Below, one piece after another: positions 1 through 11,890 of a DNA stretch of 64,000 bases; position 1 is the stretch's first letter, and each line of letters starts with the position of its first letter. The translations under genes and the position numbers were made by a program. The stretch is from Pseudisothecium myosuroides (Eukaryota; Streptophyta; Bryopsida; Hypnales; Lembophyllaceae): positions 2,792,501 through 2,856,500 of the forward strand of contig OX637291.1 in assembly GCA_951799445.1 (NCBI GenBank), written 5' to 3'. The notes beneath the pieces are model-generated. The model did not search any database and was not told the DNA's origin. It saw only the letters and a list, made by a program, of their open reading frames with translations.

Positions 1-391
1 TTTGTTTGTGAGCAAACATAGGCATTGAAGAACAAATTAATAGCTTATTTTTTTTTTGATAACAAATGGAAACCATTGTATTAAGTGAAAAAAGTAACTG
101 CCAAGCCAGAGGCTGGACAAATGAAGAGAAAGCGAGCAAATGAAGAGAAGATGAGCAACAAAAAGAAATGAGAACTAAGAGAACAAACAAAGAGGAGGAC
201 CCTCTTTGTTCCACCTAATAGAGTAACCGATCCTAGTAGCAAGAACTGGAGATTGTAACCAAAAATTAATAGCTTAGAAAGACAACAAAACCCAAATACA
301 AAGTTCTCAATTAACATTCAAATGATACAATACAAATATATATCAACGTGAAAGTACATTTATTTACAGATTGCAAGTTCAAAATTTGTAC

Positions 392-1015
392 CCAAATTCT
401 CTGTCTAAACTATGTGCAATAGCCGAATCCGCCTTTCCTCCTGCATAACGTCGCTTGAAGTCTTCCTTGACTCGCTCCAGAAATGCAAAAGGGACTTGCC
501 TCCCAAATTCTTCATCAGCTACAACTAAGTAAGCTGGAAATCCATCATCACGTGAAAAATTTGTAACCAATGTAGAAATTATAATATGGCTACGGACAGT
601 ACATGCATTGCTTCATGTTGAAATTCAATGAATCACTTAAAAACATGTATTTTAGGCAAAAGGAGAACCTCCATGAAAACAAAATACCAAATCAAATTGT
701 GTAAAATTAGTTCGCATTTTGGATTTAACAATCTCTTGATACAATCACTTTAATATGGTAAGCATTTCCTAATTCGAAGTCCCTTCATTCAGATAGCCAA
801 GAGAGAAATTGAGTTGGAAACATACTATAGCCGTCCTCGACAAGATAGTTGAATGTGTGTCGGTCGCAAGTGTATGTGAACTTGTTGTTGTTGGGTGGAA
901 GTTTTTGCAGACATTGCACCGCAATTGTGCTAAAGTTCCCAGAAAAAGTGGTATGCTCAGTCAACACTGTTGTGCCCCGGGCAACAAAGCTGTAGATAAG
1001 CGATTGCGTTCCCAT
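392..1015 (-). CDS. VAMP72-type R-SNARE, longin domain exons (partial)
   Basis: Vesicle SNARE of the green-plant VAMP72 group, which acts in fusion of secretory and endosomal vesicles with the plasma membrane or cell plate. Exon 1 (1015-826) starts [15 protein letters not shown] and includes [17 protein letters not shown] and [10 protein letters not shown], the hallmark N-terminal longin segment. It ends phase 1 at a GTATGT donor. Exon 2 (533-392, acceptor TTTCCAG) continues in phase with [24 protein letters not shown] and ends near SLDREFG at a possible GTAC donor. If that donor is not used, a TGA follows at 379. The SNARE coiled coil and the C-terminal membrane anchor were not found in bases 1-378, so they probably lie beyond the left edge. 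A longin-only remnant is the alternative. Family assignment is firm; completeness is unknown. Confidence 0.85.
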
Positions 1016-4000
1016 TTCCGAGCTTCAAACCCTCAGAGCAGGAGCCTTGCCAATTAATGAAAAAGAAGAAGAAGAGTAACTCTGGTAGTAAGGTAAAACT
1101 ACCCAATTCCGTCAGTGATTCAAATCCGTGGTCTACAGCTTTGTCCCAAGTCCGTCAGAAAAACATGCAAATCCGCTTCAGATTCTGACAACAGTAGTTT
1201 ATTAATGCTATTAAAAGACAACGTGTCAATTAATGATTGGTGGATCTTCAAGTGCTATTTGATACATTGGAAAGCGGTATTGAGTTGTAAGAGGACGTTT
1301 ATGAATCCAGTCTAGTGGCGGTTGTGCAATTTCACTTCAGAAATTCACAGAAATTACAATTTTTATCAAAAAATTATAATTCCACTTCGGTTTGACTCCT
1401 GGAACAAAAGCACACCTCTGAAAAATATGTGTCTTTCCTAGAGTTGGCCCCAATATAGTTAGATTGCGAATCAGGGTGGTAATGGGTAGTTCTACCTTAT
1501 GTTATGACCAGAGTGAATGAAGAGTCTGTTGGAGATAGTTCTACTATCTGGGTCATGTGCCAATGTGCCAATCCCTGGAAATAATTTTGCAGCTCTCCAC
1601 AATGCAGAGCTAATTAAGAGATCAATATCCTCAAACCTCAAAGAAGTGTCTATGAACAATAATTGAATGATTACTCTCTGCAGCAGCAAATCACAATAAA
1701 ATGTTAGCTATAACTAAAACACATGTTCCACAATTTTTCATGCATGTGTCACAAAGTCAACACTTTTAAAAGATGTTCAAAACATGAAAGTTATACATTT
1801 ATAATTGCATCTCAATCTGTACCTAGATAAAAAAAATTCAGATTGCAAGACTATGGAATAATCCGTGATGAACCACGGCTGAACAAAACTGAAAAGTGCT
1901 TTTAGATTAAAATTTTGGAGAAAAATATTGGAAATAAATAAATAAAGAAGTCACTTTGAAAAATACGGAAACCACACAATGCAGAAAATTTCCAACCATC
2001 AATTGTATACTCCAAATTTATTTAACAATATTAGAGCATCAAATACAAAATAATATTTGCGTAAGATTCCAAGATCAATAATTCCTCTCAGTTTTTCAAA
2101 GACATTAGGTTATAAACTTATACTTTCCTACTTATCATGCAAAGATATCATCATTTTCTAATCCATCTTACAAAATAAGGTTACCCATGAAGAAACGAGT
2201 TGCATTTCCAATCAATAAGCTTATAAGTGTACATGAATTCTCTACAATAGGTGACACATGTAACCGAATCTCAAATCTAATCTAAATTTACACAATCTAT
2301 TACATTCCCTTAGGTATTCTTACAGGTTGAAAGCTCTTTAAGTAGTTAACTTGAATCACAAAGTAAACATCAAAGTGCCATCCATGGCCTTTGCAAAGAT
2401 ACATGATGCAGCTCAATCATTGCAATTTCTTCATTTAAGTAAGAATATGAAAGTTGCTCAAAGAGTTCTATGATTGTGGCAAGATGTCAAGGCTACATTG
2501 GATTGAATAAGAAATGCCTAGCTCTATGACACTTTCCATTCCAAACTTTTTTCAACAATATTAACACAAAGTCCAAAACAAGGCACTACCTCAGCTCTTG
2601 TTCTATTAAAAACCAAAAATAATGAATAGAAACCAAGACAAATGCCTATTTAAATACTACAAATGAGAAGAGCTCTACTTGATTCCTGTTAATAAAAATC
2701 CGTAGTCCAAACATTTAAAAAGGTAGGAAGTGTAAGGACAAAACCCTGACAAATAATTTTGATGCAAAACTCACAAAAAAGAAGAAAACAAATGAAGATA
2801 AAATCATGGTAATATTAATCAAAAATAGAAAATATGAAGATTTAATGTTTACCTTACCAAGGCGAGTCCAACGTAATAACCTCGGAAAAGAAGTTGTTGT
2901 TGCCTTGTTGAAACAACAAAAGAAAAGTTTGTTGGAAAGGAAGGAGAAGAAGAAGGATTTGACAAACTTAAAACCATTGGAAGTGCTCGAACAAGGTAGA
3001 CAGGCTTTGTCTACAAATTTTACTTTGGAATATGTCCACTTGAAGATAATTAGCCCTATTGTTGTATACACAATTATTTCTAATTATAGATAATCATAGG
3101 CCCTTATTTCACTCTTAGCATTACTCAAATACAATAGCATGTATCATTGCTACAACTATAATTGCTACTTTGCAATACTCCTTTTGCTTTAGTATTCTAC
3201 CAACTAAAGTTTAAATCATGATAATTCAACAATAAAACAAATCTGAATCAACTAAACACTATAATTCAATCCAAAGGTGGTACTACACAATCAACAATTA
3301 TATACTACACAATCAACCCTACTATTGAGATTAGTAAAGCTATTTTTAAAGATAAAAACTTCAAAAATAAAGCAAATGAAAAAATGACATTAATTATCCT
3401 ACTACCTTTATTATTATTAACACTAAATAAGATTTCTATTTTACCTAAAAATTTGATTTCAATTTTTCAAATTTTTCAATTTATTTTTCAAAAGATAGTT
3501 AAAAAAATTAATAGCATCCACTCTAATTTCAAGATAGTGTAACACTCTCTCTATAAAATCTTTTGAGTTTTAAAAGTTTTCTAATGATATCAATACTCCG
3601 TGGTTAAGATCAATAAGAAAAACTCTAAAAATATATGCCAAATTCTTTGGGGATATTATTTTCTCCAAAAAATTGTACGGAACATAACAAGCCTTCTATT
3701 TTTAAGCATCTACCAAATCATAAATTCCAACTTTAATTAACTATCTGGTAGGGAATGTCAACCTTGACCACCGAGTAGGGTAACACCTCTATCCATTCTA
3801 TAATCTAGTCTATCATAAATTTCAATATTAGACTATTTCCATTTATATTTAGTTTTAAATGACAAAATTACATTGACATTTAGAAAATTAGCAGTTTTTG
3901 GATGATACAGATAATGATGATGGATTTTTTTGGATTTTTTTGGATGAATTATATGCATCATTAATTCTAGTTTTTGGACACAAAAGTTGAATTTAAAAAT

Positions 4001-4900
4001 GCATTATACAATTGTAAAATATAAATTGTACACATTGCTCAATTCAACAAATATTTCATATACAAGGGCATTTAGATATAAAAGTGGTCTATTTTGCAAC
4101 CTATACTCTCTTTACCATGGCTAATGCAATCCCATGCTCTCAATTCCACAAAAAGAACTCAAATTTTGTGAGAACCAACATCATTTGCATGTTTGTTAAA
4201 TTATTAATATTTTTAATTCTATAAATGTGAATTTCCTTCAATTTTTGTATACAACAATCAAAAGTGATGTATACCAACATGCTAAGGTACAAAAAGTTTT
4301 TTGGGAGTTTTAAGAAAAAATTGACAAAAGATAAGGTAAAGCCAAACTATGTTGAACAAAATCGAGTTTTTGACATAGCAAACTTTGGAATTAATTTCCT
4401 TTCAAATCACAACTAATTTTTTCTTCAAACTTCCATGGTAATGTGTTGTATGTTGTGCTCTACAACTTTCATGTGTACATTTTTGGATTTTATCCATTGA
4501 TGCTTATGGTATGGTTGTTTGAATGAAAACGTTTCACAAAAGTACTCGGTTTCGTCACACTGTATGAGGAGTTTTATTTGTAGGCAATTATAAATTTCTT
4601 CTCAAAATTAAAACTTTGAAGTTGCTTGTTGAATCTAGTTTTTAATTTTTTTTGGAAAACAAAAGTAGATATTGGCTATCGTACAAATCCAACAAATTCA
4701 AAAATTATATTAGAATTTTTTATTACATAAATTTTCTGAGCTTTTTGAAAGAAACTATCCTAGAGCTTTATTACAACTATGTAAAATTGACCAAAAAACA
4801 CCCTCATTTCAATTGCAACCCTTTGTGCTAGATTCAATTTTGCTATGTTGCATTCAATTGTAGTGAAAAATGTACAATGGGGTCCCAATCAAAATGGCGT
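1016..4900. other. AT-rich intergenic DNA upstream of the VAMP72 gene
   Basis: The first few hundred bases presumably hold the 5' UTR and promoter of the minus-strand VAMP72 gene; a purine-rich run (gaagaagaagag) lies at about 1062-1075. Beyond that the DNA is AT-rich. The open frames at 2715-3093 overlap each other on opposite strands, are low in complexity and match nothing I know. I see no gene here. Confidence 0.5.
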
Positions 4901-4904
4901 TTTC

Positions 4905-5540
4905 AAAATCGCAGTGAAGGAAATTTCAGTGTTGCCAACTTTGATAGACTCCCGAGGGCTCAAAAATTGATCTTTGACTATAAATTTTTTACCATAGCAT
5001 CATCTTTCAGTTAAATATATGTGTACCAAATTTCAAGGCCAGATGATTTACACAAAATTTTAAATCTCCCAACATGTGTAGCTGTGAATTTTTTTCCACT
5101 ACTGCCAACTTTGACAACCTTCCAAGGACTGAATTTTTTTTCTTTTTCTATGAAATTTTTGGCATAGGACCATCTATATGTTGATTACATGTGCCAAAAG
5201 ATCCCCACAAAAATAGATATTCAAAATCTCTCAACATGTGTAGTTGTGAGAAACAATTTCACTACTACCAACTTTGACACTATCCCAAGGGTTGAAAAGT
5301 TGTTTATTTACCATGAATTTTTTATGATGAAATAATCTCTATGTCAATAACATGTGTGCCAAATTTCAAATTCAAAGAATCACACAAAAGAATATATGCT
5401 AATTCTACCAACATGTGTAGTTGTGAGAACGATTTTTTCAACCCTTGGGATAGTGTCATTTTTTTAATAAACTTTCACATGGATGTAGAAAGTCATTCTC
5501 ACAACTACACATGTTGGTAGAATTAGAATATCTTTTTTTC
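4905..5540. repeat. Degenerate ~170-bp repeat with palindromic end
   Basis: The motif GCCAACTTTGAYA...CCAAGG recurs near 4933, 5103 and 5270. The motif CAACATGTGTAG(C/T)TGTGAG recurs near 5074, 5234 and 5409. This gives a spacing of about 160-175 bp. At about 5475-5535 the same sequences reappear in reverse complement (CTCACAACTACACATGTTGG), so the last unit can fold with the 5397-5435 stretch around a loop of about 50 bases. No coding potential is apparent. Confidence 0.7.
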
Positions 5541-5676
5541 AATAAATCCAATTTTGAAGTTAATAATTCAAAATATAGACTATATAATGTCGTTCAACAT
5601 CTTGACCTTATAAAGACTCTACAGATCAAAGAAGTCCGATGGATGACTTCATTATTAATTGTAAAAAAAATGCACC

Positions 5677-5745
5677 TATTAATCCAATAATTGGAGAATT
5701 TTGGTGACTACCTTGGTCATGGGGGGCCGCGTCCTTACATGGTTA
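5677..5745. repeat. Short dispersed repeat, second copy at 44341-44403
   Basis: The stretch containing CCAATAATTGGA, TTTTGGTGACTACCTTGGTCA and a following GTCCTT recurs in the same orientation at 44341-44403 with a few changes. The two share about 60 bases and diverge outside, as expected of fragments of one dispersed repeat. The family is unknown. Confidence 0.6.
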
Positions 5746-5782
5746 ATTGTAGGATTTAGTTAGTTAGTAGGTGTGATGTAGT

Positions 5783-6065
5783 TTTTTTTTGGCTTTCTAG
5801 TGCCAAATTGCACTGGAAAAAAAAATTGGCCACAAAATGGCAAGAAACCATGAATCTTTTTGCTAGAAAACTTCAAATTAAAAAAAAAAAAATCTTGGAT
5901 GAAATCGCCATATTGTAGATGAAAACAAAATTATGGACATGTGATATGTGCTAATGTGATATTTTCTATCCAATATGCGGATGAATGTTGAAATTTGGAG
6001 CACCACTGTAACATTTTATATCACCACTTTGGCACTTCATAAAAAATGAAAAAAAACAGCCCTGT
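5783..6065 (-). repeat. Dispersed ~280-bp element, copy A
   Basis: This segment is the reverse complement of 19066-19343, with similarity over nearly its whole length (for example ATCTTGGATGAAATC, ATATGTGCTAATGTGATATT, GTTGAAATTTGGAGCACCACT). The better copy at 19 kb is bounded by AGGGCTTTTTTT inverted ends. The right end of copy A has been drawn into the tandem repeat that follows. It is probably a short non-autonomous DNA element. Confidence 0.75.
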
Positions 6066-6414
6066 TGTGATGGATCCATAGCCAAAAAACGCATGAAATT
6101 TGTGACTAAATATTTCCTACTACGGAGTATTAATTTTTTTTAAAGATTTTGACTAAGTATCACTTCATAAAAAATGAAAAAGCAAAAGCCCCGGTGTGAT
6201 GGATCCATAGCCAGAAAACCATGAAATTTGTGACTAAATATTTCCTACTACGGAGTATTAATTTTTTTTTAAAGATTTTGACTAAGTATCACTTCATAAA
6301 AAATGAAAAGAAAAAGCCCTGATGTGATGGATCCATAGCCAAAAAACCATGAAATTTGTGACTAAACATTTCCTACTATTAATTTTTTTTTTAAGGATTT
6401 TGACTAAGTATCAC
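6033..6414. repeat. Three tandem copies of a ~128-bp unit
   Basis: Three head-to-tail units begin with CACTTCATAAAAAATGAAAA at 6033, 6161 and 6290 and end at about 6414. Each carries GTGATGGATCCATAGCC, AAATTTGTGACTAAA and TTTTGACTAAGTATCA. The units differ mainly in poly-T length and a few substitutions; the third lacks the CGGAGT segment. The start of the unit is the terminus of the 5783-6065 element, so the tandem arose after that element inserted. The array ends about 165 bp before the probable start of DP transcription. Confidence 0.9.
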
Positions 6415-6469
6415 AGAAGTAAACTTCTCTGCAATTTCCAAATTAGCCCCAAATAGAACGAGCATCAAA

Positions 6470-7703
6470 TGCAGATGATTGCACCCTTCTGATTCGCCGC
6501 ACACCCTAATTTCCGACGTGGACACTGTCGCCACACAATCCATGTGAACTGAACTGAAGGAGCCTGTAGCTTAGCTTAGTGCGAGCAAAGACTTGGATGT
6601 GTTTTTCCCCAATTCCATTTGATCTAGGGTTTTGCACCTTTCTTGCTCCGTCTCAGTCGTTGCTGCGGGTCACGGGTTCCCCGATCGCATTGTGGCCGCA
6701 GCAGCAGCAGCTTGTGCTCATTGCTCGGACCCGAGTGCGTGCTCTGGCGTTTTCACAGGCGTTTTTGTGCAGTTTTGCGGCCTTTCGTTGCGGATTTGAT
6801 GGTTCCGGAGCTTCAGCAGGAGACTTCGGCATTCCTTTGGGAGGAATTGCGTGGTCTGCACTGAGCGACTGGTTTGGTCCATGCTGCCTGCGGCTTTGCC
6901 ACTTCGGTCACTCGCTGCTGTGTTTTTTTCTTGGCTTTTGGAGTGTTCTGCCTGGGGGTTAGGTTTTTGCCTATTGTTGGAGATCATCGAGATTTGGTGT
7001 GCTCTGTTCTTGAATCGGACTCCTCAATTTTCTGGTGAGTTTTTTTGTGTCTAGGTGAGGTACTGAGGTTATTCGGTTCCACTCTTCTTGGTTTGTTCGA
7101 CGTTGTGCTGTTTTTGTTCGTGTTTGATTGGAGGAGGTTTAACTGACGGACATGACCTCATTTTGTCATCGTCGTGCTGGTCTGGTTTTGTTGCGCGTCG
7201 GCATTGTACTTAGGATGGAATGAGCTTGCGAGGGGCGATGATGAATGTGGCAGAGAGCGTGATTGTCTTGGTCTAGGGGTGGATGGTGCTGAACACAATT
7301 TCTACTGAACATTCGGCGGAGTATTTTTATTTACTTTAGGATCAACATATGTGTCGAGCTTATGAAGAACGTGTAGTAATTGATACAGACTGTGTCTTAT
7401 TGTATTGAATATCATGAAAAGGTTGACGTGCATGAGAAAGATGACCTTTGAAAAGTGGCTTACATTCATTGCGATTGTTTGCGGTGCAGGGGACAGTTGT
7501 GCGTTGTTTGCCAAAGATCAACGATTGGGAAGTGTCTTACTTTGGTAGGGTCAGTAGCCGATTCAAATTTCTTATGGCCAGAGTCATTAGCGTGCGGTGG
7601 ACCATTGAGGCTTGATCCATCAGCAGCAGTTTGTTCGTGGTTCACACAGACTGTCGTGACTAGGAGTTTAATTCTAAGGTTTGAAGTCGCTTTCTACCTG
7701 GAA
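6470..7703 (+). promoter_or_regulatory. Probable promoter, 5' leader and leader intron of the DP gene
   Basis: Base composition rises sharply in G and C from about 6470, unlike the AT-rich DNA to the left. A plausible leader exon ends at a TCTG/GTGAGT donor near 7035, and GGTGCAG/GGGACA at about 7490 is a good acceptor, so a leader intron of about 455 bp is inferred. Several upstream ATGs lie in this leader, and the long frames across it lack family resemblance. No TATA box or E2F-type site was recognised with confidence. Confidence 0.5.
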
Positions 7704-7959
7704 ATGGTGAGCAACGGTGTGGACGCGCGGCTCCCTCAACTTGATGATCCCGATTCTCCAGACACCGAGGTCATTGGGTGAGTGTTGATGGAATTTGACT
7801 CTGCTTTCGTGGGCATTCTTGTGGAGGTTGGCTCATTGGTTTATAAGCAAAGGAATGAAACTATTTCGTAAAGCTTGTTTGCGTGGGATTTTTATTTTAT
7901 TTTATTGTAAGTGTATTTATGACTTCTTTCTTTTGCAATTCTGCTCTTTATCTAGGTCA
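7184..7959 (+). repeat. Segment of the DP gene duplicated at 32829-33600
   Basis: About 775 bp, spanning the end of the leader intron, the first coding exon and the start of the next intron, recur at 32829-33600 in the same orientation with roughly 15-20 differences by eye. Both breakpoints fall inside introns, so the unit is a genomic rather than a cDNA copy. This is the functional parent, since the remaining DP exons follow it. Confidence 0.95.
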
Positions 7960-10900
7960 CTTTAGCGATAACCGCCAATATGAACGCATCTGTGAACATA
8001 GACACCTGTATGCTGTCCGAACGTTGACGTTACGTGGAATGCGAGGATCAGACCCTGTACTGTAGAGCGAACGTTCTCTCTCTTGTGAATGATCATGACA
8101 GCTTGGTAATTGGTACATATTTATGTTACATGGTCGATGTCCAGAATTAGCTTGGGTCCGAAGCGTTGCTCTGCTTCCGGTCTTGTGCGCACTGTATTAG
8201 AAGTTTGGAACAGCAATGCGAACTCTCAAGGGGCACGGTATTGAGGTTGGTTATATTAGGTTTCAGGGCTGAGGGTCATGAGTGTTTCGATGCCCTCTGA
8301 ATTAATTGGGAAATTGAAGTCATGATGGACATTCGAGTATTCCTTGATGCTTAGCTGTTTCAACGCTGGTCTTCTTCTTTTTCTTCTCATCAACGAATTT
8401 TCGTTGTTTTGATTAAAGAGGGAAGAAGAAACGAGGTGGAAGAGCTACTGGAGGTGAGAAGGGTGGGAAAGGTCTTCGTCACTTCAGTATGAAAGGTGAG
8501 AGTTCATACTCTACTTTTTCAGCTTTCAGAACAAGTGATTTATCATTGTGCATTTATTAGCTGAATGAGACATAAGGATCCCCTCCCCCCCCAATCCTTC
8601 CCCCCTCCCCTCTCTCTTGCATCAGTTCAATTGTATTGGCTACGGAATTTTGCTTCCCTCTTACTTGTAATGAAGGCTGCAAGTGTGTACGTGTAGGTAA
8701 TTATTGATGGTATGCAAAGTAATTTAATGTTATTTCTTGATTTACACCTTGTACTATTTTGATCTTTCATCCTTGTTTTTTTGGAACAAACCAGTATGCG
8801 AAAAAGTGGAAAGCAAGGGACGGACAACTTACAATGAGGTGAGGTTACGTCTCAAATCGACTTTTTACGTTTTCTACGTTGCTGAGGTTTAGATGATTGG
8901 TGTGTATTAACGATATTTATTTTGTAGAATGCATTGGAAGTGTTCTTGTCCCGAGTCCATTCTGAATGTGCTTATTGCATTCTACAGGTGGCAGATGAAT
9001 TAGTTGCCGAATTCACTAATCCAGACAGTCCTCACGTCTCTCCTGATCAGGTTTGTCCCCATTTCATAAAGCTGTTATCTGGAAATGTATGGATTCTTAC
9101 GTTATGTTGGCGCTTATGCAATTATTTTTTGTTTACCATTGAGTTGTGTGGTAGTGCTTCTCTGAGTTCTGAACCAACTCGGCTTATCAACAGTTTGCAG
9201 TTCCTGTCAGTTTTACAAAAATAGGAAGTTTGAAAGTATTCAATACTGTTTTGGTGTGAACTGAGCCAGATTTAGGGAACTTTTTAATTGCCAATCTTGG
9301 TACTGACGGGATAAAGAGGAGAGACGGTGTTTTATAACACGTAGATTTTGTCGTTCTGGAAGTCGTATCTGGCATGGTTGTGCAGAAACGTACATACTTC
9401 CCGACAAAGTTGAGTCTCTTCTGATCATTTCACTTTTCTCTTCAGGGATCTAACAGTGTTGGTCTCCGTGCTGGGCAGCAACAATATGATGAGAAGAATA
9501 TACGGCGGCGTGTTTATGATGCCCTTAATGTGCTCATGGCCATGAATATCATTTTTAAGGACAAAAAAGATATCCAATGGAAGGGGCTTCCGTCTGCCAG
9601 TCTTGACGATGTGGCCGACCTCAAGGTGTCCGTGGCTCTATTCGTTGCTTCTTAGCTCTTCTAGTTCTCCTATCATCTACTGCTGCTTTTTTCAACAGCA
9701 TTCTTGTGTTCACTACAATTAAGTTTATGGAAGGCGTAATTGACCCTCTCCACGAGAAACATTGGGTAGGGGAGGACTCATCTGTAGAAGCTAATAGTAA
9801 ATTACTGCAGGCTGAAGGCATGCAAATAAGAGGGAGTATTGAGAGAAAGGCTGCCTATCTACACGAGCTGCAGTCTCAGGTATTTTATCTTGCTTTCAAG
9901 TGATGGAACCAAGTGGTCAGTCATCACTAACTGTTGGCATTTCTATGGGTAAATGTACATTGTAAGTTCGTAAGTGGGAACCTTCTTTGATGGTGGATTC
10001 TGATCAAGTTTCTTCATACTTTAGCGACCTATCTTATGTCCTAATATTGGGCTTTTGCAGATGATAGGCCTGCGGAATCTTGTGTCTCGCAATGAACGGC
10101 TTTCTCAGGGAAATAACTCAGTTCCGCATGGGGGTGTTGCGCTTCCATTTATTCTTGTGCAGGTTCGTTGCTCACTTTTATCTTGACGAGTTTGCTGACT
10201 CTTTTGGTGTTTTCCCTTGTGTTGTTCCGTCTCCCTAAGAAGCATCGAAACATGTCTCTAAAACTGGGTCATGAACCATAAATCATTTCAGACTTCTCTT
10301 TTAGCTTTTTCTGGATATCAATCTCTGATGTGCTAGGTTAGGTCCCAAGCATCAGAAGTTTACCACCTTCTCGCCCTATGTTTTGCAATGCTTCTTGATT
10401 TTAAAATCTGTGTTCGCCTTTTTGACTTTTGAGTTGGCTTTCATTCGATTTCTTGAACTGTTGTTAATCCAATCGATTATTCTCATGTTTAGTAGATCTT
10501 GGCGCTGCATTGAACACTCTTAACTGAAGTCATGTAAAGCTTCTCTTAAAAAGCATTCTTTAAAATCTGTCCAAATAACAATGAGCTTCATTTTTGTGTG
10601 AAGTAAAGGCCGCTTAGGTTAATTTACTCTTTGAGTTGTTTGGAATTGGCTGGTCTTGAATTTCTGGTGGGATTGCTTGCCAGACTCGGCCGCAGGCCAC
10701 CGTGGAAGTCGAGATTTCCGAGGATATGCAGGTCGTCCACTTTGATTTCAATAGGTATGATAATGTGACCACCACTTATTTGTTTCTTCTCACTTGAATA
10801 AACTTCAGCAACGTGGCAGTTAGATGAAAAAGCAATGCATTTCTCTTAGTCTTAAGCTGTTTCAGTTTCTGCAGCTTTCACAACTTTCAAGATACGATTT

Positions 10901-11299
10901 CTTATGGTTGAAGCCTTGCATGAGCTGAAAGAAGCCAGCTTCTAGGTGGCTTGTACGCTGTCCTTAATTTGCTGGTTGCCGTGCTAACCTCTTATTCTAT
11001 GAATGTTGAATGAGTGCAGTACACCTTTCGAACTGCATGATGATGCATACGTTCTCAAGGCAATGAGCTTGCAAGAGCAGCACGGTGGCGATGGTCCCGA
11101 GGTGCTGGGTCACACTGAAATCGATGAAGGTCTTGGTAATTTTGAGGATGACTCTTCAACTCTTTCTGGCATTTTCCAACATTCAAATTATTCCGCCCAT
11201 CCAAGCTCTCCTTACTATGCTTCTATGGGTAAAAACTCATCTCGGCCTCCTGTTCCAAGCATCTTGAAAGCTAGAGTTAAGCATGAGAGCATCTCGTAG
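7704..11299 (+). CDS. DP transcription factor (E2F dimerisation partner), nine exons
   Basis: DP proteins pair with E2F factors to bind TTTSSCGC-type sites and control S-phase genes in the nucleus. Exons: 7704-7777, 8419-8495, 8795-8838, 8988-9050, 9446-9625, 9811-9879, 10061-10162, 10684-10754, 11020-11299. All junctions are GT-AG and all phases agree, giving 319 residues. Residues 43-135 are the winged-helix DNA-binding domain ([52 protein letters not shown]). Residues 140-245 carry the dimerisation region ([44 protein letters not shown]). The tail is acidic and serine-rich. The start ATG has a good context (A at -3, G at +4) but the frame is open upstream, and an extra N-terminal exon is possible: a DP-like exon survives at 32722-32789. 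It resembles Arabidopsis DPb more than DPa. Confidence 0.93.
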
Positions 11300-11888
11300 T
11301 GGGAAACAGTGAACTTTCATGTTGATTTCCTCTTTCTGGTTATTAACCATGTGGATCGAGTGTGAGAATTGGTGGTTTGGAAGTAATTTAGGCATGTAAA
11401 AATTGGAACTCTTTAGAATTTGATTAGTACTCTGGACACAAGTCCTGACTTCGCATTTTTAATGTATTTCACCACTGACCATTGGTATTTATTGGAGGTT
11501 AGAGTAAGGTTCACCTCAGGGAACACCTGCAAGGTGATGTACAATAATTTTAAATAAATAGGAGAATTATTTTGCAAATTTTTTTAGTACCTCGTAGTCT
11601 CATAGTGTACTACTATCATGACGACATTCTAGCTCCTGTATTTGCATCAGAGTGTAGTTTGTAGAGAATGCTGAAATTTCTTCTGTGTTTCAAGCAGACA
11701 TTTATTCTTTGTGTTCTGAACCCTCTCTAATGGCATCCCCTCTAATTGCACATTCTCACGTTGCATGTAAAGCTGATTGGACAACTTTCTCATGTCAAGT
11801 GTCAAGTTTTGAGCTCAAATCAGAGTGCATTTTGAAGCTCGATTAAGCTATGCAATACAATTAGGGTTAAGTGAGTAAATCTACTGTG
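11300..11888. other. DP 3' UTR and downstream DNA
   Basis: The DP stop codon (TAG) is followed by AT-rich sequence with TTTAATGTATTT and AATAATTTTAAATAAATAGG near 11540-11565, where cleavage and polyadenylation could occur. No other gene is seen before the transposon at 11891. Confidence 0.45.
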
Positions 11889-11890
11889 TA

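Noticed and set aside
2715..3093. Overlapping open frames on both strands
   Set aside because: They mirror one another on opposite strands, are low in complexity and have no splice context or family resemblance.
6579..6962. Open frame of 127 codons in the DP leader
   Set aside because: It lies in GC-richer leader DNA, overlaps frames in other phases of similar length, and its product (rich in Cys, Phe, Leu) resembles nothing; a 5' UTR fits better.
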